Positions 54,495 through 63,335 of a stretch of 64,000 bases of DNA are shown one piece after another (within the stretch, counting starts at the first letter, position 1; every line of letters starts with the position of its first letter). The DNA is taken from positions 434,001 to 498,000 of the forward strand of contig NZ_JAARLY010000001.1 of the NCBI RefSeq assembly GCF_011759385.1. Reading direction: 5' to 3'. Source of the stretch: Oleiagrimonas sp. C23AA (GTDB taxonomy: Bacteria > Pseudomonadota > Gammaproteobacteria > Xanthomonadales > Rhodanobacteraceae). The notes below the pieces were generated by a model. It made no database searches. It saw nothing but the letters and a program-made list of their open reading frames with translations, and was not told the DNA's origin. The position numbers and the translations under genes were made by a program.

Positions 54495-54905
54495 TGGTTT
54501 TTTCTTACGCGTATCATGCAATTTCTATTGACGAAAAGCGTACTAAATTTCCAGTATCACTTTGGAACGAGAAAAGTGTTCTTCCAGGTCAAGAGATACA
54601 GCAGGTTTGGTTTGCTGGTGTACATTGTGATGTTGGTGGTGGATACGGGGATCACTCGTTAGCAAATATACCGTTTCATTGGATGGTCAACCACGCAAAA
54701 GAAAAGGGTCTAAGGTTCCGTTCAGGCTATCTCGAGAAGTGGGTTGGAAAGTTCGATGGGTATACATAAGTCCTACGTAAAGTGGTGGCATATTCTGGGT
54801 TCACGTGAGCGAAATATCCCGAGTGAGGCAAAAATAGATAAAAGCGTTTGGGAACGTTACGATGCTGATACTTCGTATCGCCCAAGAAATCTTCCGCCAA
54901 GGTAA
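54495..54905 (+). pseudogene. 3' fragment of a DUF2235 (Tle1-type) phospholipase gene
   Basis: Starts right after the motif. First frame: YAYHAISIDEKRTKFPVSLW...EIQQVWFAGVHCDVGGGY...LANIPFHWMVNHA, ending in a TAA at about 54768. The frame shifts by one base and continues HKSYVKWWHILGSRERNIPSEAKIDKSVWERYDADTSYRPRNLPPR to a TAA at 54903. FAGVHxDVGGGY is the DUF2235 mark; the family includes type VI secretion phospholipase effectors. The N-terminal catalytic region is missing, so the gene is dead. AT-rich compared with neighbours. Confidence 0.75.
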
Positions 54906-55042
54906 TCCAGGAATGAAAATATAAGCGGGTCAGGTTGAACTGTGTGCGTACTATTTTGTGGAAGCGATAGTGTGAAGAATATTTAGATTTTGGATTTTCA
55001 TGAGGTGAGAGTGGTGTTTTTTTTTAGGCGTATGAATTTGCC

Positions 55043-55843
55043 ATGGATACTGAGAAAATGACGGGCTCACGTTGGTGGGAGTTTTACTTTGTCAGATATG
55101 CAATGGGTACAGTTGTTGGCGGACTTATTGTTGCTAACTTGATTAAGGTTGATCATCCTTTGCGCGAAGTATTTTGTTCCACGTTATTGCCAAGCTCAGG
55201 GATGACCAGGGTTCTCGTCTTGGGGTGTTATGGACTCGTATATTGCTATATCTCAAGTGTGCCAATCTTAGTGTTTCATGTAGGTAGGTCATTACTGCCT
55301 AGCACTCGACCAATAATGAGGTCAAAAGCTGCTTTTTTCTGGCAGAAGTCACTACCTGTCATCATTCCTATGATAGCTTACAGCATGGTTATGGCAGTGT
55401 TGTTTATTCCATTTTTTTTGCTTCGGCAGAGGGATGTGGATTTGCAGATTGGGAGGTTGGCGCAGAGCACTCTGATAGTTCTCCTGTGTCTTCCGGTTGC
55501 GATCGTTGTAATAGCAATTTTCTTAAAGGGGAGGTCATATTATTTTTATAAGCGACTAGCGCATGCTAGATCCAAGCAGTCGAATGAAGAAGGTATTGTT
55601 TCGTCCTATCGTCATCTTCGGGAGCATGGGAATTCTCTTTTCATCGTGTTGCTGGAATTTATTTTAGGTATTAATATTTATGCCGCACATAGGGCATTTG
55701 TCCATTCCGGTGCGTCTCATATGTTGTTCGCTCCAGAGTTATATGTTTATGGTTTAATTTTATTTATTTGGATACTTCCGGGTGCTGGTGTTTGGATTTT
55801 TGCCACATTGATAGAGAATGAGTTTGTTAGAGATCAAGCATAA
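55043..55843 (+). CDS. AT-rich polytopic membrane protein, unknown function
   Basis: 266 residues with about six predicted membrane helices (about 18-35, 57-78, 104-127, 142-163, 198-215, 233-256) and a basic cytoplasmic loop (RSYYFYKRLAHARSKQ). Its codon use and low GC differ from the host genes, a sign of recent transfer. It follows the phospholipase fragment, so it might have been an immunity or partner gene, but nothing in the sequence shows that. The start (ATG 55043) is uncertain; 55058 is another in-frame choice. Confidence 0.62.
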   Translation: MDTEKMTGSRWWEFYFVRYAMGTVVGGLIVANLIKVDHPLREVFCSTLLPSSGMTRVLVLGCYGLVYCYISSVPILVFHVGRSLLPSTRPIMRSKAAFFWQKSLPVIIPMIAYSMVMAVLFIPFFLLRQRDVDLQIGRLAQSTLIVLLCLPVAIVVIAIFLKGRSYYFYKRLAHARSKQSNEEGIVSSYRHLREHGNSLFIVLLEFILGINIYAAHRAFVHSGASHMLFAPELYVYGLILFIWILPGAGVWIFATLIENEFVRDQA

Positions 55844-55875
55844 TCCAGACCCCTGCAAAACGGGGTCAGGTTCAC

Positions 55876-56115
55876 TTACTCCATCGTCAAGTGTCGCGTG
55901 GTGGCCGTTGGACGGGGGGTGCCGGAGAGACAGCGGGGTCTGGCTTCGAACATGACACGGAAGTCGTCTCGTCCAAGGGCGCGTTGTTGCTGCAGGTAGG
56001 GGCATATCTCTTGGAGCGTGTCGCCGGATAGGACCTTTCGCAGCAGCGTGCGATAGGCGTCGACGCGTTCGCTGATGGATACGCCGAAGTCCAGACAGAT
56101 AGGCTTGGTGATGGC
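55876..56115 (-). pseudogene. C-terminal remnant of a second RAYT transposase
   Basis: The minus-strand frame reads KPICLDFGVSISERVDAYRTLLRKVLSGDTLQEICPYLQQQRALGRDDFRVMFEARPRCLSGTPRPTAT and ends at TAA (55876). This is the C-terminal helix region of REP-associated transposases; the first two thirds are gone. A CAGACCCCTGCAAAACGGGGTCAGGTTCAC sequence lies next to it at 55847-55875. It is a different lineage from the 53727 copy. Confidence 0.65.
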
Positions 56116-56465
56116 AGATCAGCGGGTTTGGGGCGCCGCGGTGCGCCGCGCAGCCCGAAGCGGTCGGGTGGCCCGTCATCCGCGCGTTTAGATGTGCATA
56201 GGTATGTCGGGAAGGTCGCATCGGGGTCGGCAGGCCATGCCGCCGTGGTGTGTCGGCTATTCGTCGTTGGGCAATTCGGGAAAGTGAATCTGATTCCATG
56301 TTCTCGGATTGCGCGCCAGCACGGTCGGCGCTGTCGGACACATCGGGTATATGCGGGAAAAGAGACCAATGGCCGCTGCGGGCCATGACCACGATCTCGT
56401 ATTTCGACTGACTTGGTATAGTGAAATGTTCCCGCATTTGCCCATGTTCGGCGGCGCAGGGAGCC
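56116..56465. other. Non-coding debris between remnants
   Basis: About 350 bases without a credible gene. It includes a GC-rich palindrome-like run (GGGGCGCCGCGGTGCGCCGCGC, about 56129-56150). Possible upstream region of the membrane gene at 56466. Confidence 0.4.
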
Positions 56466-57331
56466 ATGATGAAAGATGGGAAGCGGGTGGCGTACTACAA
56501 ACGGCAGCGGGGCGCCAAACAAGCCGTGAACGACACCTCAGTAGGGGATCGACGCAGATCAGACAACGCAAGAGTGGCAATTCCGGCCGCCGTTTTGCTT
56601 GCTGCCATGTTCTATCTTCAGGGCCGGGCATATCACGAGGCATACATCGGCTATTTCGGCGTTAATGCATCGCTCTTTCCCACCTCGACCACAGATGCTT
56701 ACTGGTGGGCGTTCCTTGCCTACTGGAACCTTGCCAACAAAGGGTTTTCTGCGATCGGGCACGCTTATCCTGACCTGCTTAGGAGCGAGCTTCCGTTCAT
56801 CGGTATGCTGGCTGGTGTGGGCTTTGTCTTATGGCTTGCCGAAAAGAAGGGCTGGACAACGCGCGCTGTGGTCTGCGTCAAGAGGCGTTTGTCTACGACG
56901 GCCAAGTCGCCTTCAAACGTCCTGGCATGGACATTCAGTGGAAGCGTATTGGCGATGTTCTTTTTATCGCCGTTTTCGCTGCGCTGGGCCTGGTGATGGT
57001 GTTGTCCGTGGGATCGTTCGATGTGCTGGGCGCTGACCGTGCCAGTAAAGTGTGCGAAGGCTATGCGTCACGCTTTCCCACAGTGCAGGTAGTGTCAGCG
57101 AAAGGCCTTGGTGATACACCGCGATTGCTACAGTGCAGCGAGCGGTTCTGCATCGTCATCGGCAGCGGCATGGCCAAGGTGGTTCCAATCGGTGACATAA
57201 AGAGCTTCGACCGCCTATCCGTCGGGAGGCTGCAAGACCTTCGCGAAGCAGCGCACAAACATCCGCGTGCACCCGTTTCGGCGCGTTTGTGCCATGTACC
57301 GAGTACGACCGAGAATGCGGCTAACACGTGA
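56466..57331 (+). pseudogene. Membrane protein gene, apparently frameshifted
   Basis: From ATG 56466 the first frame encodes MMKDGKRVAYYKRQRG..., two or three membrane helices (ARVAIPAAVLLAAMFYLQG; LPFIGMLAGVGFVLWLA) and stops at 56996. A second frame (56831-57331) encodes MDIQWKRIGDVLFIAVFAALGLVMVLSVGSFDVLG... and a soluble tail with two Cys residues (LQCSERFCIVIGSG). The second frame looks more protein-like than the end of the first, so one gene with a single-base shift between about 56850 and 56930 is likely; two overlapping genes is the alternative. No family recognised. Confidence 0.55.
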
Positions 57332-57684
57332 GGTTCAAGCGCGCGCGATATCCCCACTGTTGATTCACCAGCCTGTGCGGTCAAAAAAAAGACAGTGTCT
57401 CTCTTCATCGACGTTCACCGTCGATGGATCTGTGCGAGTTGGTGACTTGGATCGGGTCCAAGAGGGAGACCGCGTCATCGGCCTGCTGGCCTGACGTATG
57501 TGTCGGCGTGAGCCTGACGCGCTGTCGGATCAGGCCTGACTCGGCGGCTATGTCAGTGTGGTGGTGGGAGGGCCTAGCGTAAGTAGGCCTTCGCTGACGT
57601 CGGCGTCAGGGGCATCTGCACTTTTCCGTCAGTCCAATCACACAAGACCATGTTTTTCAGTCTGACAGACGATGGCGGTCGCCT
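57332..57684. other. Intergenic region between the island and the XRE regulator
   Basis: About 350 bases. Several CTGAC/GTCAG words occur, but no clear hairpin with a T-run and no gene were seen. Confidence 0.4.
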
Positions 57685-57969
57685 TCAGCGTTTGCGCTTG
57701 CCCGTGCTCTTGAAGTCTTTGATCAGTTGCGCGAGTTCGTCGTTCTCGGCATAGAAGTAGGCCACGGGCAGCTGTAGTACGGCAGCGAGATTCTGTAGCG
57801 TCTGAAGGTCTGGCTGGTGCACGCCTGTTTCGTAGCGGTTGATGCGCGTGCTGGCGACGAATTCGTCCAAGCCTGCCTCGATGCCCAACGCACGTTGCGA
57901 TATGCCTAGAGCTTCGCGCGCTTCACGCAGCCTGCGGCTGTAGATAGGTAGTGGCCCTTTGTCAGCCAC
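57685..57969 (-). CDS. XRE-family HTH repressor 1
   Basis: 94 residues. A Cro/CI-type helix-turn-helix (RRLREAREALGISQRALGIEAGLDEFVASTRINRYETGVHQPDLQTLQNLAAVL) and a short basic C-terminus (FKSTGKRKR). The 58226 protein is a paralogue with the same layout (IYxRRLREAR, YExGVHQP, LPxxYFY). An operator-like palindrome CTACG-ATAAA-CGTAG lies at 58031, 61 bases upstream of the start. Likely an autoregulated repressor of the adjacent lasso locus. Confidence 0.85.
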   Translation of the reverse strand: MADKGPLPIYSRRLREAREALGISQRALGIEAGLDEFVASTRINRYETGVHQPDLQTLQNLAAVLQLPVAYFYAENDELAQLIKDFKSTGKRKR

Positions 57970-58030
57970 GTTTGCATGTGTCCTGAACTTCCATACATGG
58001 AAGCTTCCAGATCCACATGCTCTTACGATA

Positions 58031-58045
58031 CTACGATAAACGTAG
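58031..58045. promoter_or_regulatory. Operator copy 1, CTACG-N5-CGTAG
   Basis: CTACGATAAACGTAG. It is the exact reverse complement of copy 3 at 58630. Located upstream of XRE repressor 1. Confidence 0.75.
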
Positions 58046-58225
58046 TTTTCCGTTGACGGTGGACTCGGTACGTAGTCGCGCCGCCGAATTTGTGCCGGTT
58101 GTGTTCGATTGAATGATCGCAGTGCAGGCCCACAACGCAGGGTGCGCCGGGTGCTTGGCTGTTGGGCGCGGGCTACGGCTGGTGTGCGGACAGTGCTGAC
58201 TGATGAGGACCGACGCTTCCGGGTG

Positions 58226-58546
58226 CTACTTCTGCTTCAACATCTCCTGGATCTTGATTCTCAGCTGCACCGGCTTATCGCTGCGGGAAGCCTCGGCGAT
58301 CTGCCGCGCCTCTTCGTCATCCTCGGTATAGAAATACTTGAGAGGCAGTTCTAAGACATCCGCGAATCGTTGCTGCAGTGCCAGCTTCGGTTGATGAACA
58401 CCGTTTTCGTATCGGCTGACTGTAGGGCTACCACTGTCCATGTCGCGCGCCGCCGCGATGGCAAGTTCCGTCTGGGAAAATTTGTAGCTATTCCGTGCTT
58501 CGCGTAGGCGGCGCCCGTAGATGCTTCCTGGCTGTTTCTCCGTCAT
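58226..58546 (-). CDS. XRE-family HTH repressor 2
   Basis: 106 residues: helix-turn-helix (RRLREARNSYKFSQTELAIAAARDMDSGSPTVSRYENGVHQPKLALQQRFADVLELPLKYFY) and a charged C-terminal tail (EEARQIAEASRSDKPVQLRIKIQEMLKQK) longer than in repressor 1. It starts 57 bases from operator copy 2 and is divergent from the TonB receptor gene, so it probably controls both its own and the receptor's promoter. Paralogue of the 57685 gene. Confidence 0.86.
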   Translation of the reverse strand: MTEKQPGSIYGRRLREARNSYKFSQTELAIAAARDMDSGSPTVSRYENGVHQPKLALQQRFADVLELPLKYFYTEDDEEARQIAEASRSDKPVQLRIKIQEMLKQK

Positions 58547-58603
58547 GACTGCATATCCCTTTCCGATATGCAGCAGCTTCCTGACCAGCGCTTGACTTCG
58601 ATA

Positions 58604-58618
58604 CTACGTAAAACGTAG
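58604..58618. promoter_or_regulatory. Operator copy 2, CTACG-N5-CGTAG
   Basis: CTACGTAAAACGTAG, 57 bases upstream of the repressor 2 start and 26 bases centre to centre from copy 3. Confidence 0.75.
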
Positions 58619-58629
58619 TGTTAACAGTG

Positions 58630-58644
58630 CTACGTTTATCGTAG
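58630..58644. promoter_or_regulatory. Operator copy 3, CTACG-N5-CGTAG
   Basis: CTACGTTTATCGTAG. The TonB receptor start is 156 bases downstream, so binding here could block the receptor promoter. With copy 2, and the same word at 58031, it gives one shared operator for two regulators. Confidence 0.78.
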
Positions 58645-58799
58645 CCATGGGAGCTTTTTCCTGGGGTTTGCGAAGAAGTGCACAACCGAGCTGCCAGGGG
58701 AAAGGCACAGATCACGGGTTAAGCCAGGGTCGTCGACTTTCCACGGGAAGCATCAGGACCAGGGATCGAGTGGCGAGCCATAAGGGGAGGGAACGCAGC

Positions 58800-61181
58800 A
58801 TGCGTAGAAGCACGTTACGAAGGTCCTTTTTTGTCACCACGTTCGTTGTCGCCGTCGGAACAAGCGGATGGGCGATCGCGCAGGACACCGCTACAACCAA
58901 GGAACAGGGCAGGGCGCCAGCGGGAGGCGCACAGAACTATCCGACCAGTGATGCACCGGCAGCGGCCTCATCGGCGCCGACCAATCTGCAGGTGATCACG
59001 GTTACCGGCACACGCATTCGCGGCGGCGTGACGCCATCGCCGGTGATCCGCATCGGCGGCGAGCAGATCAAGCAGGAGGGCTTCGCGGACCTGGGCGAGG
59101 TCATCCGCAGCGTGCCGCAGAACTTCTCTGGCGGACAGAACCCAGGCGTGGCGGCAGGCGCCGCGCAGGGCGGGCCAAGCGACCAGAACATCACTGGTGG
59201 TTCGGGCCTGAATCTGCGTGGTCTGGGGCCCGATGCCACGCTGACCTTGCTAAATGGTCACCGCATGGCCTACGGCGGCTTCGCGCAGGTGGTCGACATC
59301 AGCGCGATACCGGTGGATGCGGTGCAGCGGCTTGAGGTGGTGCCGGATGGAGCATCAGCCATCTATGGCTCCGATGCCGTGGGTGGCGTGGCCAATGTGA
59401 TCTTGAAGCAGGACTTCGAGGGCCTGACGGTGGGTTCGCGTTATGGCGAAGCCACCGAGGGTGGGCGGATTACGCACGAATATCACGCCACGGCGGGCAC
59501 CACCTGGGACAGCGGCGGCTTTATCGTGGCTGGGAAGAAGGCCACCAACGACCCGATCTATTCCGATCAGCGTGACTACACGCGTGACATGTACCGGCCG
59601 TCCACGCTATGGCAGGGCAACGATCTGCGCAGTGGTTTGCTCAGCCTGCACCAGATGCTGGGGCAGAAGGTGGAAGCGCATCTGGATGCGCTCAAAAGCA
59701 AGCGGGATATCCACACGGCGCTGGCCTATGCCAGCACTTACAGCCCCACCGGGGTAAAGACCGACACCACAATGCTGGCACCCAGTGTCGACATGTGGCT
59801 GCCAGGGGACTGGACGCTGACGCTCAGTAGCGCACTGGGCAAGGAGAGCAACGCGCTTTCCGGAACAACGGTGCGCCGTTCCGATAAGACGGTAACGGGC
59901 GAGAGCCACGTCAATTACAGGAACAAGAGCCGTACCTACGAGCTGGGCGGGGAAGGGCCGTTGTTTACCCTGCCTGGCGGGGAGGCGCGTCTCGCTGCAG
60001 GCGTGGGCTATCGCTACAACAGCTACCAGTACCAGAGCGCCGGCACGGTCAGGGCCGATGGGGATACGCGCAGCCGCTTTGCCTACGCCGAGTTGAATCT
60101 TCCGGTGATCGGGCCGCAGCAGGGTATCGGGGGCCTGCATCGGCTCGAGTTCACGGCAGCGTTGCGCAGCCAGAATGGCGACTACGGCCGGGTGACCACA
60201 CCCAGGCTGGGCATGATCTACGCGCCTGGGGCCGATGTGTCGTTGAAGGCATCCTGGGGCAAGTCGTTCAAGGCGCCTACGCTTGATCAGCGCTTTGCCT
60301 CGCAGACGACCATCTATTACCCGGCGTCCACGTTTGGCGGCGACTATCCGGCGGAAGCCACGGTGCTTTGGCTGGCAGGTGGCAACACGCATCTGCATCC
60401 GGAGCGGGCCCGCACGTGGAGTGCCTCGCTGTCATTCCACCCGGAGGCCTTGCCGGGATTGAACACCGAGTTGACCTGGTTCCATATCGATTACACGCAG
60501 CGCGTTCTGAAACCCATCAACACGCTGGATGTGTTTGGCAACCCGACCTACGCGGACTTTGTCGAACTTGACCCCAGCGACGCCGCGAAGGCCGCAGCGC
60601 TGGCAAACGCCAGCAACTACTACAACTACGTCGGCTCACCCTACGATCCCGGCAAGGTGGTGGCGATCATTGATGGCCGCAATGTCAACGTGGCGCGGCA
60701 GCGGATCAAAGGCGCCGATCTATCAGGTTCGTATCGGCTGGACGCGGGGGCGGGCACGCTGACATTGCGCGGCTCGGCCAGCTGGCTGCACAGCACGCAG
60801 TCGCTGACAGCGGCGCAAAGCCCCTACAACCTGGCCGGAACCTTGTTTTATCCGGCCAAGATCAACGGGCGTGTCGGCGCCATCTGGCAGCAGGGCGGTT
60901 TTGCCGCCTCGTTGTTCGGCAACTACAAGGACGGGGTTACCGATACCCGCGACGGTAGCAAGGGTGCCTCGTTCACCACGTTCGATGCCACGTTGCGCTA
61001 TGACACCGGACGGCGCGATGACGCGTGGGCCCATCTGACGTGGGAGCTGTCGGCGCAGAACCTGCTTGATCGGGCGCCGCCACTGTATGCCGTCACGTCG
61101 CTCAGTTACGCGCCTTACGACTCGACCAACTATTCGGCGGTTGGGCGCTTCCTGAGCGTTTCCGTATCCAAGCATTGGTAA
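58800..61181 (+). CDS. TonB-dependent receptor, lasso-peptide locus
   Basis: 793 residues. A signal peptide (FVTTFVVAVGTSGWAIAQ) and short linker precede the plug: VITVTGTRIRG, then GSGLNLRGLGPDATLTLLNGHRM and VEVVPDGASAIYGSDAVGGVANVILK-type sequence. A 22-strand barrel ends with VGRFLSVSVSKHW (terminal aromatic). The adjacent isopeptidase and the cyclase to the right suggest its cargo is a lasso peptide, as in other proteobacterial clusters. ATG at 58800 has AAGGGGAGGGAACGCAGC upstream; a longer in-frame start at 58647 overlaps the operator region and adds no useful signal. Probably repressed through the CTACG-N5-CGTAG sites. Confidence 0.9.
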   Translation: MRRSTLRRSFFVTTFVVAVGTSGWAIAQDTATTKEQGRAPAGGAQNYPTSDAPAAASSAPTNLQVITVTGTRIRGGVTPSPVIRIGGEQIKQEGFADLGEVIRSVPQNFSGGQNPGVAAGAAQGGPSDQNITGGSGLNLRGLGPDATLTLLNGHRMAYGGFAQVVDISAIPVDAVQRLEVVPDGASAIYGSDAVGGVANVILKQDFEGLTVGSRYGEATEGGRITHEYHATAGTTWDSGGFIVAGKKATNDPIYSDQRDYTRDMYRPSTLWQGNDLRSGLLSLHQMLGQKVEAHLDALKSKRDIHTALAYASTYSPTGVKTDTTMLAPSVDMWLPGDWTLTLSSALGKESNALSGTTVRRSDKTVTGESHVNYRNKSRTYELGGEGPLFTLPGGEARLAAGVGYRYNSYQYQSAGTVRADGDTRSRFAYAELNLPVIGPQQGIGGLHRLEFTAALRSQNGDYGRVTTPRLGMIYAPGADVSLKASWGKSFKAPTLDQRFASQTTIYYPASTFGGDYPAEATVLWLAGGNTHLHPERARTWSASLSFHPEALPGLNTELTWFHIDYTQRVLKPINTLDVFGNPTYADFVELDPSDAAKAAALANASNYYNYVGSPYDPGKVVAIIDGRNVNVARQRIKGADLSGSYRLDAGAGTLTLRGSASWLHSTQSLTAAQSPYNLAGTLFYPAKINGRVGAIWQQGGFAASLFGNYKDGVTDTRDGSKGASFTTFDATLRYDTGRRDDAWAHLTWELSAQNLLDRAPPLYAVTSLSYAPYDSTNYSAVGRFLSVSVSKHW

Positions 61182-61229
61182 TGCACGCCGGGGCCGGCCG
61201 CGATCGGCCCCGGTAGTGGAGGAGTAGCC

Positions 61230-63326
61230 ATGTTCAAGTTGAAGTGCGCCATGTGGCGCAGTTTGATGGTGGGCGCTTTTCTGGCGATGGGAGCAAGCGT
61301 GGCCCATGCGACGATGGTGTCGCCACGCCGGTTGCTGGAAGTGGCCGATATCGCCGGCCCAGTGATATCGCCAGATGGCGGACGTGTGGCGTTTCGAGTG
61401 GAGCGGGCCTCGGTGGCTCGCGACACTTACAGCAGCGTCTGGTACGTGCAGGGCCTGGATGATCCACTGCCCCAGCGCGTCGGCGATGGTGGCGTGCCGC
61501 TGCGTGACTCGGCGGGAGAAGCGCTATCGCCGAAGGTGGTGTGGTCGCCGGACGGACGCTGGATTTACTTCCGTGCCTTGATCAACGGAAACGTCCAGGT
61601 GTGGCGTGCGGCGGCGAATGGCTCCGGTGCCGCGCCCGTTACGCACGATGCAGGCAACGTGCGCCACTTCAGGCTGGCGTCGGATGGTCGTGTGCTGGAG
61701 TACAGCGTGGGGGCCACCCGCGCAGCGGTGCGAGCGGCGGAGCGGGCCGAGTACGACCATGGCATTCACATCGATGCGTCGGTGCCGATTGGGCAGGGGC
61801 TGTTTCGCTCAGCCTATGTTGATGGGCGCTTGGCGACGCAGCGATTTGGCAAGGTGTGGTTCAACCGCGTGCCCCTGCTCGCCGACGCACCGATTCGCTG
61901 GAGGGCGGTTGAACTGGCCACGGGTAAAACGCACGCGGTGGCCAAGCCGAATACGCCGCGCCGGCCCTCTCTTGATCCTGGTACGGCCGGGGTGCCGGGG
62001 GACCCATGGAAATCCGCGCGTGATGCAGGGAGCGGCAAGGTGGCCTGGCTTACGCGCGTGGGCAAACGCAACGGGCAGGAATATCGCCCGCGTGTGCTGC
62101 TTTCAGCGCTACCAAATGCGCAGGCCACACAGGCGGTGGTCTGCAAGGCGGCCATGTGCGTGGGCAAGTCCATTTCGGCTATTCAATGGCGTCCCGGTCA
62201 CGACGAGGTGTTGTTCACCGTGACCGATCCGCGTCGGGGGTTGGCGCAGTCCATCTATCGCTGGAAGCTGGCGACGGGGCAGGTTCAGCGGGTGGTGAAA
62301 GCTTCCGGTCTGGTCAACGGTGGGCGTCGTACGACGTGGCAATGCGGGGCGTCAGCCAAGGCACTTGCCTGTGTCACCGCATCGGCCGGGCAGCCGCCAC
62401 GATTGGAGCGTATCGACCTGCCGGGTGGGCAGCGTCACGTGCTGTTCGATCCGAATGCGGTGCTTGCCCAGGACATGGCCAAGATCCCGGTGCACCTGTT
62501 GCAGTGGAAAGATGCGCAGGGGCGATGGTTCACAGGGAAGTTCTATGCGGCGCGGCGCGATGGCGATGGTGCTCCGCCGCTGTTCATTACTTACTACAGC
62601 TGTCCCGGATTCGTGCGTGGCGGAGTGGGTGATGAGTGGCCGCTTGCCACGCTGGCACAGGACGGGATAGCGGCACTGTGTATCAATCGGCGACCGGATT
62701 ACACCATGGACGCAGTGGCTCGCTACGGCGAGGGGTTGTCGGCGGTAAGAAGCGTGGTCAAACGTTTGGCGTCCAAGGGCCGGATCGATCGCACGCGTGT
62801 GGGTATGGGGGGCCTTAGTTTTGGCGGCGAAGTCACCATGTGGACGGTGATGAAGTCGCATCTGCTGGCGGCCGCCTCGGTGGCCAATCCGGTGGTATCA
62901 CCGCTGTATCGCCTGATAGGCAGCATGAAGGGCAAGGCCTTCGGCGAGGGGCTGCGTGAGCACTGGGGCGTGGGTTCGCCCAGCCAGACACCCGCGCGCT
63001 GGAAGGTGCTCTCGCCAGCCGCCAATCTGCACGCGATCCGCGCCCCGATCCTGTTTCAGCATTCCGAGCAGGAGTACATGTATGCGCTGGACTACGAAAT
63101 TCCGTTGATCCGCGAACATCGGGCGGACTTGTACGTGTTTCCCAACGAACCGCATCAGAAATTCCGGCCTCGGCACAAGCTGGCGGTGTACGAGCGGAAC
63201 CTGGATTGGTTCCGGTTCTGGCTGCAGGGCTACGAGGACCCGGTGCCTTCCAAAAAGGCGCAATACGCGCGATGGCGCGTGATGCGTCAGCACGTGAAAA
63301 AGGCGGGTGTTGGCGCGGCGCCTTGA
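61230..63326 (+). CDS. Lasso peptide isopeptidase (Atxe2 family)
   Basis: 698 residues with a signal peptide (ending HATM, about residue 30). An N-terminal beta-propeller (about 35-420; DHGIHIDASVPIGQGLFRSAYVDGRLATQRF is a family landmark) is followed by an alpha/beta hydrolase domain. The catalytic Ser530 lies in MGGLSFGGE, the acid is probably Glu613 (HSEQEYM) and the His642 (NEPHQKF). As I recall, Atxe2 uses Ser527-Glu610-His638, so the spacing agrees to one residue. It opens the isopeptide bond of a lasso peptide after import. 48 bases after the receptor, likely one transcript. Confidence 0.88.
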   Translation: MFKLKCAMWRSLMVGAFLAMGASVAHATMVSPRRLLEVADIAGPVISPDGGRVAFRVERASVARDTYSSVWYVQGLDDPLPQRVGDGGVPLRDSAGEALSPKVVWSPDGRWIYFRALINGNVQVWRAAANGSGAAPVTHDAGNVRHFRLASDGRVLEYSVGATRAAVRAAERAEYDHGIHIDASVPIGQGLFRSAYVDGRLATQRFGKVWFNRVPLLADAPIRWRAVELATGKTHAVAKPNTPRRPSLDPGTAGVPGDPWKSARDAGSGKVAWLTRVGKRNGQEYRPRVLLSALPNAQATQAVVCKAAMCVGKSISAIQWRPGHDEVLFTVTDPRRGLAQSIYRWKLATGQVQRVVKASGLVNGGRRTTWQCGASAKALACVTASAGQPPRLERIDLPGGQRHVLFDPNAVLAQDMAKIPVHLLQWKDAQGRWFTGKFYAARRDGDGAPPLFITYYSCPGFVRGGVGDEWPLATLAQDGIAALCINRRPDYTMDAVARYGEGLSAVRSVVKRLASKGRIDRTRVGMGGLSFGGEVTMWTVMKSHLLAAASVANPVVSPLYRLIGSMKGKAFGEGLREHWGVGSPSQTPARWKVLSPAANLHAIRAPILFQHSEQEYMYALDYEIPLIREHRADLYVFPNEPHQKFRPRHKLAVYERNLDWFRFWLQGYEDPVPSKKAQYARWRVMRQHVKKAGVGAAP

Positions 63327-63335
63327 AGCTGCCCG

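Noticed and set aside
57267-57494. Short frame (75 codons) before the XRE regulator
   Set aside because: Starts inside the previous gene and lacks any family feature or start signal.
49200-58000. CRISPR array
   Set aside because: The recurring motif copies are irregularly spaced and lie at gene junctions; no regular repeat-spacer pattern was seen anywhere in the window.
49190-58600. An integrase or recombinase for the accessory region
   Set aside because: None found; the only mobile-element genes are the two RAYT remnants. The tRNA-Leu at 21873 is too far away to be its attachment site.
58647-58799. N-terminal extension of the TonB receptor from the ATG at 58647
   Set aside because: It begins 3 bases after the operator and would place 51 residues before the signal peptide; the ATG at 58800 has a good ribosome site.
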